Below, piece by piece: positions 18,945 to 32,079 of a stretch of DNA of 64,000 nucleotides. Numbering within the stretch: position 1 is the first letter of the stretch; each line of letters opens with the position of its first letter. The position numbers and the translations under genes were made by a program. The notes under the pieces were generated by a model. That model was not told where the DNA came from. It ran no database searches and saw nothing but the letters and a program-made list of their open reading frames with translations. Source of the DNA: Strigops habroptila (taxonomy: Eukaryota > Chordata > Aves > Psittaciformes > Psittacidae); NCBI RefSeq assembly GCF_004027225.2, contig NC_044289.2, forward strand, positions 310,001 to 374,000. Direction: 5' to 3'.

Positions 18945-21745
18945 GTGAGCAGGGTTAGCCTCCAGAATCCTGCCCACCCGAGCAGCCCTCCCCACACGCA
19001 AGAGGTGAGGCCTTCCCTCCTACCTAGCCCCTGTGCATCCACAGCCACGGCCAGCAGCAGCCTGCAGCTGCTTTTATCCCTTGCCCACAGCAGGACACAT
19101 CAGTGCCAACACTGAAGGGGCTGCTGGAGGAGGGAGCGCTTGCAGGGCACATGCAATATACAGGCATGCAGGCACACGTTCATGGCTGTGCACCCCTTCC
19201 ACCAGGACTGGCCCTGGCCCGTTCTCCTGCCCAGCTGCACGCTCCTAAACAAAACTAACCAACTCCAGTGAAACCAGAGACCTGCTGGTCTTGTTGGTCT
19301 TCTGTGCGGGGTGGTGTCCCCTGCCCTTCAGAGGACACATCTATGCTAGGAAAACCTCTGCTGGACCTGGATTCAGAGGAGATGAGCAGCTCTCAGGTAA
19401 TGTAACCTGTTCTGTGCAGGTCTTCTGCCTGTGCTGGACTTGATCAGACCATGGTGAGAGCAAGGCTACAGAAAGGTGATTTTTTCAGCTGAACTGCCAC
19501 AGCTCAGAACCTCCGGACATGGCCTGTGCTTAGAAACATTTTCCTTTTCCCCTCGAGGGAGGAAAGCTGTCTTCACTTCCCCAAGCTCTGTAAGGGGTAG
19601 AGGGCTGCATGGTTGCCACCACCTGAGCCTGGTCCCTCCCTGAGCCTGGGCCAGTGCCGCTCACGCCGGAGAAGCCACATTTGCAGCTTCTCCAGGGCAG
19701 GACACATCCAGTGTCAACAGGTCCATCATCTCTACATGCAGAGAGGCACCCCTCTCTCTCTATTATAATCCTTTATATGCTGTGCAAATATGCTATTTTA
19801 TAGGGAAAGGTGTGCTATCTTAATCCCCTTATCTAGCAATACCCATAACCATAATCGTAAAAGTATCACTGAAGTGGAACCACACAGTCCTGAGCAATCG
19901 GAATTGCAGGGAAAGGTCCAGATAAGATTAAAACAAATATTTCTCTAGAGAGCACAAAGCAAATTTTCATCGACCTGCAGTGAAAGGTGACCTGAAATGT
20001 TTGGCTACTCACTTATCTCTGCTGGGTAAAGAATAGGACAGGATAGGGATAGGATATTCTTTATAGGTCAGAGCCTATTTCTTCGTCTTAAGAGGATTCA
20101 TGAAGGACTAAACAGACTGTTGGTGACCTCTGAGGTTCTTTGAAATCTTTTTCTTTTTTTTTTTTTCCTCTCTACATTTTTCTCTCAGCTTCCCAAAGCC
20201 GGGGCTGGGCTTTGCCTCAGGCGCTGCCCTTCATTTTGCCAGAGTCCCACATGGGTGCCGGGAAGTTTCCCATGTTTTGGTAAAAGGAGCCAAGAGGAAG
20301 CTGCTGGGGATCAGGTTTTCATTCTGAAGAAGCTGAAGTAGGCTTGAGCAATTCTTGCACCTTTCTGTGCCTCTGTTTCTACAAATATGGATGTGGAAGA
20401 ATATTACCACTCTCTTGTAAAGCCTTCATATCTTCAGAGGAATAAATGCCTGATATGATTGCCATTAAATTAGTTGACTGGGACTTTCTTGCTTCTGTGT
20501 GGTTTTTATGTGTAAGCACAGTCTCAGTGAATAAATAACACATGGTTGGAAGCAGCTTAACTTTAAGGGACCCTTCCTCTGCTGCCTGGCCAGCCTTGTC
20601 CTTGGGGAAGATGCAATTCTCCTGCTTCCTCCCCTCCCTTCTCCTGGACACATAATAGCCTATGTTGTAGACCCTTTCTGAAAAACCCAACTGTTTTTTG
20701 GGGATGAGTACCTCTTTTCTCCTGCAGCACAGGTCAGTCTGATGCAGGGTGCACACTCAGGGACACCACCCGCAGCTAAAGCCCCGAGTGTGACCGGCCT
20801 GGTGCAGACAAGGACAGAGGTGGTTTCCTGGCCGGATTGAGCAGGGCTTAGCAGCTCAGAGGCGGCTGGGAGAGCTGCGCTGCCCAAAACCAGGCCCCTC
20901 GCTGCTGGCGCAGTGCTGGGTTTGTTAGGAAAGCTGGTGAGTGAAGTGCCCCTGGGAATGCCACCTCTGTGCACCGCTCCATCCCCAACCCACACGCATT
21001 GAGACCTGCTGGCTCCAGCTCCACTGCACAGGACGCTTGTTTTCAACCCTCTTTATCCACAGTGCAGAACCTGCAACTGGTTCTGGCACAGCTGTAGACT
21101 GTCTCCAGCAGAGCTATATATACTGGATCCAGTGCGCAGCCCAGTCCAGAATGGGCCAAACACCGCCCAAGGTATTGTCAGGACCCGTCGGTCCCTGTGC
21201 AAGAGCAGCAGATCTGTGCTGGAATCTGCTGAGCCCATCTCTGTTCCCATACTCTGCCACTGAGCAGGAACAGCCCTTGGGGATGCCCAGTTAAAGGGAT
21301 GCTGGGTACAGTACCCCTCAGTTTCACCAGGCCCAGCCTCACTGCAGAGATGGAGCCAGGGACACACAACACAGACAAAGCAACCTGAAATTCCTCAAAG
21401 CAAACCTTCCCTTGGGCTGTCAGCAAAAGCCCAGGGCAGCCTAAGCTGCTCCCCAGGGAGCCGATGTGGGGCTGCAGACACAAGCAGGGTGATGGAAGCT
21501 CCTTGTGATGGAAACTCTGCATGGGGAGGCACAGTTAATGCAAGAAAGCTTTCCACCTAGTACAATATTTCCAGGGGGAGCAAGAAGGCTGCTAATCTCC
21601 CCATTGGAATCCTCCACAGCTGTGAAACAAACCCACAGCTGAGTGAACCCACAGCCCCTCAGACCCTGACCCAGGTTCCTGGGAAGCAGCTCTCTTGTGA
21701 GCCAGCTCTCTTGTGCCAGCCAGGTCCCTGGCAGCAAGGGATACA
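18945..21745. other. Intergenic, no gene recognised
   Basis: 2.8 kb with a short TCTCTCTC run near 19750, an AT-rich patch about 19765-20060, and a poly(T) run near 20152-20166. No coding or repeat family is supported. Confidence 0.5.
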
Positions 21746-22045
21746 TCACAGAATTACAGACTGGTTTGGGTTGGAAGGGACCTTAAAGCTCATCCAGTTC
21801 CAACCTCCTGCCACAGGCAGGGACACCTTCCATTAGAGCAGGTTGCTCCAAGCCCCTGTGTCCAACCTGGCCTTGAACACTGCCAGGGATGGGGCAGCCA
21901 CAGCTTCTCTGGGCACCCTGTGCCAGCGCCTCAGCACCCTCACAGGGAAGAACTTCTGCCTTAAGAGCTCATCTCAATCTCCTCTCTAGCAGGTTAAAGC
22001 CATTCCCCCTTGTCCTGTCACTACATCCTTTACAAAAAACTCTGC
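21746..22045 (-). mobile_element. CR1 LINE 3' fragment
   Basis: About 300 bp starting CACAGAATTACAGACTGGTTTGG without a clear ATTCTATG repeat, and fading near CCTGTCACTACATCC. Minus strand, 5'-truncated. Confidence 0.94.
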
Positions 22046-22675
22046 TTCTCCCACAGGGGCTCAGGAGACCACTGAGAGAAGGTAAAGTCACATAAAGTCA
22101 TGGAAAGATCATCCCAGAGAAAGCAAAGCAGCATTACCTGCAGGGAGCGAGGCGTGAGGAGACGCTCCTGGGCTGCGGCAGCAGGGCCAGCAAGCACTGC
22201 CACGTTCCTGCTCGGGAAGCAGTGTGTACCAGTACCCTCTCCCTCCTCTTGTGTTTATTTTGGCGATTCAGTCTGAAGGTCGAAGGAAAAGTCCGCAGGA
22301 GTGGCTTGTGGTAGGAAGTAAATGATTACCCTGCCACTGCTTGCTGAGGGGACCGAGGCACAAGGGAGCTGGGGCGGGACAAGAAAATCCCTTCTTGGGG
22401 GGATTAGAGGGCAGCTCGCCAGTGGGGAAGTGCAAAGGGTCAGAACAAAGTGCTCTGTTCACTGGAGGCTGTGCCAGGTCACATAGCAAGTCCTAGCAGA
22501 GGTAATGAGGCATGGGTCCCCTCCCAAATGCCAGCAACACCTCCTAGATGTGGACATGACCCACTGCTGATCCATCAGCAATGTGCAGAGCTTCGCACCA
22601 AAGGAAGGAGCTGGGTGAGGTGGAGCCTTGTCCCCTGGCAGCACTGCATCTGGGGCAGATCCAGTGACTTTACAG
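22046..22675. other. Intergenic, nothing recognised
   Basis: Roughly 630 bp of unique sequence between two CR1 fragments in opposite orientation. No feature is supported. Confidence 0.4.
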
Positions 22676-23099
22676 GGCTGGAGCAGCTCTGCTCTGGAGC
22701 CAGGCTGAGAGAGCTGGGCTGGGTCAGCCTGGAGAAGAGAAAGCTCCTTAAGGGGAGACCTTAGAGCAGCTCCAGTGCCTAAAGGGGCTACAAGAAACCT
22801 GGAGAGGGGCTTTGGACAAGGGCCTGTAGGGACAGGCCAAGGGGAATGGCTTTAACCTGCCAGAGGGGAGATTGAGATGAGCTCTGAGGCAGAAGTTCTT
22901 CCCTGTGAGGGTGCTGAGGCGCTGGCACAGGGTGCCCAGAGAAGCTGTGGCTGCCCCATCCCTGGCAGTGTCCAAAGCCAGGTTGGACACAGGGGCTTGG
23001 AGCAACCTACTCTAGTGGAAGGTGTCCCTGCCCATGGCAGGGGTTGGAACTGGATGAGCTTTAAGGTCCCTTCTAACACAAACCATTCCATGATTCTAT
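22676..23099 (+). mobile_element. CR1 LINE 3' fragment
   Basis: About 424 bp from GGCTGGAGCAGCTCTGCTCT to the terminal CCATTCCATGATTCTATC. Plus strand, opposite to the CR1 fragment at 21746, so the two form an inverted pair about 630 bp apart. Confidence 0.96.
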
Positions 23100-24820
23100 C
23101 ATTGGTGCTGCCATCAACCTAACATTTTCTGAAACAGTTTGGAGTACGTGATTTGGAGCATTCAAGGTTCATTAAGCCAAGACATCCAACAGCCACCGCA
23201 GCCAAGGTCTCTGGCTCCATGTGTGTGGGAAGAAGGCAGAGCCATACCTGCCTCTCTGTGAGCCCCATTCCCAGTGGCAGCAAGCAGAGAGGAGCTGGCT
23301 CTGCCCTCGCCTCGCTCCAGCTTGTACCGACAGTCCTGTTGGGTGGCATAGCCATGCGGGTGCGTGAGGATAAGAGAGATTGGATATTACCCTGATGTCT
23401 TAGTGAATGTACCCAAATAGAGGTCCTTATTGTACCTGAGGAACCGTAAAGACACAGAGATAAATAAATCTGTCCCCTGCTAGTGCAGAGAGGGCCTTTG
23501 TCTTGGTTTCAGAATGAGGTGGTTTAGAGGATTGCCGCAGCACATGACCAGGAGCTACAAAGCTGCAGACAAAAGCCATTTGGAACTGAGATCAGACTTC
23601 AGGCTGCTTTGTGCAAATTAAACCTGCTGCTATTTTGGGATTTATTTTGTTCCCTCTGCTGTATCCCCCATTTTAAAGGCTGCCCATCTCCCACAGCACT
23701 GGGTTCATGTAGGCTTTCAATGGCATCAGCACTGCATCCAAATGCTGCTGTGGCAGGCTGATGGGGGCTGCCTGTATTTCAAGCCCAAGTCACAAGGGTT
23801 GCACCAACAGCCACAGAAAAGTTTGGAGGACAAAGCCTCAGCTTATTGCTCAGGCTTGCTGAGCAGGCTCGTTTCACAAGCTTGTCGCGCGTCAGCTGTG
23901 AGTATGCGTCGGCACCCAGCAGGAACACAGAGGGAAGCACTTGAGCAGAACTGACAGCAAGACAAAGCCCGCTGAAGCTCTCTGGGTAATCACTGGCTTT
24001 ACTGCAGCTCCAGTGAGGCAGACACTGGGATGCTCTGTGTCATCCCTGGGACCCACACAGCCAGCTGCCAGGCATCACAGGGGAGGCAGAAATGCCTTGC
24101 AGAGCCCCTCCAGCCAGGCAGCATCACCGCTTCCTGGGAAGCAGGGGCTGGGCTGTGCCTGGCCAGGACTTGGGGATTCAGGGTGCCCTTGCTGGAGCTG
24201 AGGGCACCCCTGCTCTGCACCCTGAGGGACAGGAGCAAGGAGCCCTTGGCTGCCCTGACTTTCCCCCGCTGTCACAAAAAAGGCACAAATCACCTTACAG
24301 CCCCCAATATGCTCCAAGCAGGAAGCAAGTTCTGTTCACAAGGAGAAAAAAGTGTTGAATTAGGTTTAAAACCTCTGCCAAATTACAGCTTCATAAAACG
24401 TTTTCCACCACCGTGTGCCCTGAACCAGAGAGCCTTCAGGCCCTGGAAAGCACAAAGACAAGGGTCAGGTCGGTCTGTGAGCATCCCGCAACCCGCACAG
24501 GCAGCTGCCCACGAGGAGAGGTGAGCAGAGCTGTGCTACACTGCGGCATGGTAGCAGGCCTGCAGCCCGAGTGGGGAGCACGGAGAGCACAGGACCCTTC
24601 AACCACTGAGTGCAAAGCAGCTGGGAACCACAGATATGCAGAGGCATGTGGTAACCTGCCCGGGCTCCCCAGCTCTCCGCTTACTCCCAGGATCCGAGGG
24701 GTTATCTCGGGGAGAAGGTGGGCTGGGTGTCCTCCCGTGCTGGTCTCTTCCCAGCACCCGCGGGAGAAAACAGAGCTGGAGCAGAGAGCTCACGGCTCAG
24801 GGAAAAGCAGCGGCATCCGT
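23100..24820. other. Intergenic between SGK2 and SLC32A1
   Basis: No gene is recognised. GC content rises rightward into the CpG-rich block that follows. Confidence 0.4.
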
Positions 24821-24985
24821 GAAGGAGTAGCCCCTGGCGCAGCTCCACCGGCCGCGCTGTGAGCCTGCTCCCTGTACGGGTCGCGCCGTCGGGTGAGGGC
24901 GCTGCCCCCCGCCAAGGGCGGAGCCGCCGGGCAGCGCCGGTTCGGCTGCGGGTAACCCCGGCACCAGGCGGGGACAGGCGGAGCA
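24821..24985. promoter_or_regulatory. Orphan CpG-rich block, candidate promoter
   Basis: Short GC-rich stretch with many CpGs (for example GGTCGCGCCGTCGG and GGAGCCGCCGGGCAGCGCC). It lies about 14 kb upstream of SGK2 and downstream of SLC32A1, with no attached gene. It could be a distal SGK2 promoter, a promoter of an unrecognised transcript, or simply GC-rich sequence. Confidence 0.4.
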
Positions 24986-25073
24986 GGGTGAGGATGGGGA
25001 TAGGGATAGGGGTGGGCATAGGGATGGGGATAGGAGTGAGGATAGGGGTGAGGATGAAGATGATGAGGATGTG
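24986..25073 (+). repeat. G-rich GGGATA-type minisatellite
   Basis: Degenerate tandem units of GGGATA, GGGGATA and GGGGTGAGGATA, about 88 bp. At least four G3-G4 runs with 3-5 base spacers meet the usual G-quadruplex pattern on the plus strand. Confidence 0.85.
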
Positions 25074-25340
25074 GCACAGCTGGATACCCCCAGGAAAGGG
25101 GGCCGGCAAGGAGGGAAATACGGCTAATCCACCCAGATGACGCCCACACCCACCCGTGGCCACGTCCCTGTCCCCACGTGGAATAAACCTCGCAGCTCCC
25201 CTGTGATTCCCTTTTGGAGGCTGCCCTGGAAACCGCCCAAAATGCTGGTTTTTTTTCAGGGAGGGGACATCCTCCCCGCTCTCACGCCCTTTGCTGCCAG
25301 CATCCCCTCACCCCAGTACTGCAATGCGGAGCTGTCTTCG

Positions 25341-25373
25341 GGGGGCGGGGGGGGGGGGGGGGGGGGGGGGGGG
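25341..25373 (+). repeat. Poly(G) tract, 27 uninterrupted G
   Basis: G5 or G6, one C, then 27 consecutive G. This is an unusually long homopolymer and is likely to vary in length or be mis-sized in assembly. Confidence 0.9.
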
Positions 25374-25917
25374 CCGGACACGGACGACGCATCTCGTATT
25401 GGGGCTCAACGTGATTTGGGACAGCAAGAGGAGACCCACAGGGCCTCGGCTTTGCCTGGGCTGCAGGAGCAGGGCCGTGAGTACTTTCATCCCTGCTCGG
25501 CAGCGGGCAGACAACAAATTAGTGGTTGTGGCTTTTAAATTAGTGTAAATCGGGGTGGTTTTGATCACAGAGTGAGTTTGGTTCAAGCCAGGGGTACCCC
25601 AGCTCGTTATTTGATTAATCCCACCTTTCCCCATTGCATTTGTTTGGTTTTGGAGGGGGTCCCTCTTTCACAAGAACAAAAATCTTGGGGCACATCTGCA
25701 AATTCCATCCATTCCTGGGAGTCTGAGCTACCAGGTAAAGCAAAGCTGGGCAGGGGGCAGGGACCACCCCTTCCCAAAATGTACATGTCCTACCTCTTGC
25801 AACCAGCTTAATTTCACCATCGGTGCGCCTTGGGTATCACCAATGCGAGTGGGCATGAGGAGGCTGAATCTTCTCTGCCCTGCCCAGCTCCCCAGGCCCC
25901 ACAAACCAGGCCAGCCT
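25374..25917. other. Spacer before SLC32A1 3' end
   Basis: About 540 bp with no gene or repeat that I can support. Confidence 0.4.
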
Positions 25918-25935
25918 CACCGACTATGTCTGCTC

Positions 25936-25941
25936 TTTATT
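25936..25941 (-). terminator. Candidate SLC32A1 poly(A) signal (AATAAA)
   Basis: Canonical hexamer on the minus strand 1.1 kb after the stop codon, with a GT-rich downstream element about 25 bases further. Confidence 0.6.
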
Positions 25942-26734
25942 GTTCCATATATTTATGTACCACATTATATGTTAAAGATAGATTTGTTGGGGTTTTTTTC
26001 TGCTATACATTTTTTGTCTTATTTACCACAATGACACCACACATACATTGGAAACAGCTCCACAGATCTGGTAGATTGCACAGAATTAATTGGTTTGTTC
26101 CTGTATCCTGAACAATGTCAAATCCAACAATACAGATATATATTTTTTAACTTTTCATAATTTAGAAATGAAATTGTTAAAACAGAATGAAACAAAAGTC
26201 ACCAAGAAGTGGACTCCAAGATTTCAGCCAGAGGCAAAACATTGTAATTGATGGGAAGCGTCGTTCCTCAATGTGGATTTGGATGGAAGAATTAAGCAGA
26301 ATTAAGCAGTCCTGACACCCATGTAACTATGCTGTAAACAGGGCAGGTAACTGGCATTACTGCTCAGCAGCTGCTGCTTGGGCTTGTTGGGCTGGTTGGA
26401 CCATCTAGGTCTCACCTACATCCATCTCATACCATGTAGAATGAAGGTCTCTGCTCCCAGCACCGACACTGGTTTACTTCCATCTGTGAGTGCAGTAACC
26501 CAATCCCGTCGGATCGGCACCTGTGTTTCAGCTCCTGAAACACTGAATTGCATATCTGTAAGTATTGAAAACTGCAGCTGTTTCCCAAGAGGTCCTTTGG
26601 GGGTGGCCAAGCTTCAAGCAATGAGTGAGGAGATGGGGGTGGGGGACCAGATAATTCCCTTCAAAAAATCCTAAATAACAAAAAAATATATCTGAATCTT
26701 AGCTTATTTAAAAAGACAGAAGGGCAAACACTTT

Positions 26735-26886
26735 CATAGAATCATAGAATAGTTAGGGTTGGAAAGGACCTTAAGATCATCTAGTTCCAACCCCCCTGCC
26801 ATGGGCAGGGATGCCTCACCCTAGACCATGTTGCCCAAGGCTTTGTCCAAGCTGGCCTTGAACACTGCCAGGGATGGGGCATTTAC
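26735..26886 (-). mobile_element. CR1 LINE 3'-end fragment inside SLC32A1 3' UTR
   Basis: About 150 bp: CATAGAATCATAGAATAGTTAGG, then GTTCCAACCCCCCTGCCATGG and CTTGAACACTGCCAGGGATG. It shares the AGATCATCTAGTTCCAAC variant with the CR1 copy at 42092. It is on the same strand as SLC32A1, so its own 3' end points the same way as the transcript. Confidence 0.93.
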
Positions 26887-27046
26887 CATCTGTTCTTATT
26901 TCCTTTAATTTGCAGATTCTATAACATAGAATTTGTTGGATGCACGTAACGAAAATAATGACTCTTTCCATTAAACGGATGCAGAATTATTTGGCTATGC
27001 AGATGTTCGATGCGATTCTCTTACAGCATCCGACTCTGGCCCCTCT

Positions 27047-29267
<2,221 letters not shown>

Positions 29268-30240
29268 GGTGGCAGGTCGGACTACGGCACTGTTCGATGA
29301 AGGACAGACCCGACGGGGCGGGCGAGCGGCGGGGCGGCGGACGGGGCCTCAGCGCCCGGCGAGGGACGGCGGCGGCGGGGACTGCTGAGAGCCGCTACCC
29401 CCGCGTACTGGTGCGATGCGAGCGGGGCCCCGCCGGGCTGCCCAGGGGCATGACACCGCGGCCGGCAGCTGCGGGTCCGCCCCGCGCCCCTCCGCGCTGC
29501 TCCGCGCCTCTCCGCCGGGCCTCGCGGCGGGATCGGGGTGTCGAGCCGGGCCGGGCCGGGATGGGGGGGGCTGTCAGCAGCCGGCGACTGTCACCAGACG
29601 GGCAGCGCAAGCCCCTGGCAGAGCGCGCAGCATCTCCATCGCAGTGCGCCCACCTCGCGGAGAGAAGAGGGAGAGGGGGGAGAATTGCTGCATTTCTGGG
29701 GGAGGTACCAGCACCCCGGCCAAGCCCGGCCCCCCCCGCACCCTCCTCCCCCGCCGGGCCAGCAGCGCCGCAGCGCAGACCCCCCACTCCTGCACCGCAG
29801 CCCCTGCGCTGCCCGCCCTGCCCCACGCCCAGCCCCATACCCTGCCCCACGACCGCGCCGCCAGCCCCTTCCCCACGGCGAAACAAAAGATCCCCATTAA
29901 CGAGACGAACAAACGGCTCTGGGCCGGTTCCTAACGAAATTTCCTCCCTCACGCTCCCTCCTCTTTCTTTTTTCTCCCCGCCAAAACCCAAGGCCCCTTC
30001 GGAGCTTGGGCACAGCCTTGGGCACTGTGTCCTGCCGCGGTTGCGGAGCGTGGGGAAATCCGCGGGCAGTGAGCAGGGCTCAGCTCTAGAGAACGATTCG
30101 TCTGATCCGTGGGCTCCGACACCGGAGGGAAACGGGTTCCCACTCCCGTTCCGGGCTCGCAGACGGGCGGCTCTACCCCGCGGACCCGCACCGGGGCGGG
30201 GCTCCGCTGCTACCTTCAAACGGTACCCCCATCTCATGTA

Positions 30241-30670
30241 GAGAGTCTCCTTCCTTTAAAATAAATACCGCTATTTTCGATTTGCTCACAAACGCTCATA
30301 TTTATTTGTAATGAAAAAGCCTGACTGTATTTTTTCTTTATTTAAAATATTTCCGAGGTGAGCAGCCAACAGAGCGAACATTGGCAACGAGAAATCCCCG
30401 TCCTGTGCTGTGACAACGACCAGCACAAGGTAGCGGGTGGAGCGTTGGCATTTTGGGGTACTGTGTGTGACAGTTTCTCTGCTGCGGGGAGACCGTTTGA
30501 TTAGTTATTTGGAATAAAAAATAAATAGATGTTCATTGGGGTGGGGGGAATCTGTGTTTCGTTTCCTGCTTTGCAAGGCAAAAAAAGAATATTTTTAAAC
30601 TACAGATGGGCGGCAAAGACAGAGCTGAATTGTTGTGAATGTCGTTGTTTGGGGGACCGGGAAGGGAGCG
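30241..30670. other. AT-rich spacer within the CpG-rich domain
   Basis: About 430 bp with a sharp fall in GC content. No gene is recognised. Confidence 0.4.
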
Positions 30671-30750
30671 CTGGGGCTGGGGCTGACTCTGGAGCTGAGG
30701 CTGGGGCAGGGCTGGAGCTGGGGCTGGAGCTGGGGCAGGGGCTGGGGCTG
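30671..30750 (+). repeat. GGGGCT/GGAGCT minisatellite
   Basis: About 80 bp of degenerate six-base units (GGGGCT, GGAGCT, GGGGCA). Several G4 runs with two-base spacers meet the G-quadruplex pattern on the plus strand. It lies about 1.4 kb upstream of the SLC32A1 start. Confidence 0.85.
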
Positions 30751-30907
30751 TAGGTGCGGGTACGGGGGGGCTGCGGAACCCGAGAAGGTGGGGAGCGAAT
30801 CCCCGCTACTGGGAAAAAAATCCTCCAACAACCCTTTTGTTTCTTGCCAGAATCCAAAAGGAAATCGGGTACAAAGCGACCGAAATGCATTTAAAGAAAA
30901 AAAAAAG

Positions 30908-31030
30908 TTTATATAATATATATAAAATATATTTGTATATAAAATGTATATTAATATATGCTATATATTATACATAGTATATATATTATAATATAGATTC
31001 CTTTATTAAATTTTTGTCTATATAAATAAT
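30908..31030. repeat. TA-rich tract (ATATAT type)
   Basis: About 120 bp almost free of G and C, with many TATATA and ATATAT units and local self-complementarity. It separates two GC-rich blocks. Confidence 0.85.
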
Positions 31031-31400
31031 ACCCGCGGTGACGGCTTCTTTACCCCGAGGGGCTGCCGGCTCCCAGCGTGGCAGAGGCAGACGGTCCCCA
31101 CAAAACGCGGATATAATGTAGGAACGGCTCCGGTGAGGGGGTGAAGGCGGCGGAGAGAGGCGCACCCCCTCCTTCCTGGAGGGATTATCTCATGTCAGTG
31201 CACAAATAGGTCGGGAACACCGAGCGGGACCCTTTTTCGGCCTGGGGTTCGCAGCGTCCTGCCCGCGACGTGGCCCCAGTGGGCAGCGATTAACGGGGAC
31301 GTTAAATCCAGCTGGGGAGGACGCAGGGCTCGGGCCGCCGCCGCCGTTTCGCTTCCTTACAGCCCTGGAAAACGACTGCTCCGATGGACACCTCGGGGGG
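31031..31400. promoter_or_regulatory. Second CpG-rich block upstream of SLC32A1
   Basis: CpG-dense stretch (for example GGGCCGCCGCCGCCG near 31330). It may be part of an extended SLC32A1 regulatory domain or the promoter of an unrecognised transcript. Confidence 0.5.
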
Positions 31401-31454
31401 AATTCAACGGTTTCTCTCTTTTTTCTTTTTTTTTTTTTTCTTTTCCCAATTTAG

Positions 31455-31546
31455 CCCAAGCCAAGTTCATTGTGAACGAAGACGTGGAAGATACCTATTG
31501 CTGGAGGCTGCAGGAAATCAGGGAAGAAAGGACGAAAATTCCCCCG
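31455..31546 (+). other. Exon-like stretch with strong acceptor, unrecognised
   Basis: A long T/C tract ending CCCAATTTAG precedes 92 bp, followed by a GTGCGT donor-like site. One frame reads KFIVNEDVEDTYCWRLQEIR and onward to RTKIPP without stops, rich in charged residues as in real proteins. A second frame is also open. I do not recognise the peptide. It could be an exon of an unknown plus-strand gene or chance. Confidence 0.25.
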
Positions 31547-31705
31547 GTGCGTGGATATTTCCTAAACTCCCCCGCTCTTCCGCAGCCCCCGGTGCCGGGG
31601 AGAGGACGAGGGAGCCACCAACGGCATCGTGCCGAGGGTGGAGGAGACGGGCTTTCGGCTGGTGGTTGAGCATCCGGCGTGTTTGAGATGTGCCGGGAGA
31701 CAGTT

Positions 31706-31978
31706 CTGGCAGAAATAATAACTAACAAACCAATCAACCAGATAAATAAATAACAACAAAACCAAACCAACCCGACTAAATAAAAATAATAAAAAGAAAA
31801 CAATCAAAATTAAAATAAACTAATCAAATTAAAATAATAATAATTAGAAACCCAAACAAAAAAACCCCCAAAACAAACCAAAATCCCAAACCCCACCACG
31901 CACAAAAAAAAAACCCAAAACCAAAACCATAAAACAAAACCAAACAAAAAAGAAAAAAAGAAAACCCCAAACCCCGCA
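31706..31978. repeat. A/C-rich low-complexity tract
   Basis: About 270 bp dominated by A with C, including ATAAATAAATAAC, AAATAATAATAATT and AAAACCAAAACC units. Almost no G on the plus strand. Confidence 0.8.
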
Positions 31979-32079
31979 GGGAGCATGACCATACGCCTAG
32001 CCCAGGGACCCTCGCACCTCAGCACCCGGCAAGGCACCAGCTGACACCGAAGCAAACGGGAAACTGGGGGGGTTCGGAG

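Larger units (their letters stand above)
25918..27046 (-). other. SLC32A1: Probable SLC32A1 3' UTR
   Basis: AT-rich sequence directly after the SLC32A1 stop codon. A canonical AATAAA lies at 25941-25936 on the minus strand, followed by a GT-rich stretch (GGTTTGTGGGG), giving a 3' UTR of about 1.1 kb. A CR1 fragment (26735-26886) lies inside it in the sense orientation. The end is inferred; an ATTAAA near 26918-26913 could serve a shorter form. Confidence 0.6.

Noticed and set aside
29297-30241. Long open frames of 280 and 314 codons on both strands upstream of SLC32A1
   Set aside because: They lie in a CpG island where GC-rich DNA rarely contains stop codons; the translations are low-complexity Pro/Ala/Arg/Gly with no domain, and both strands are open at once.
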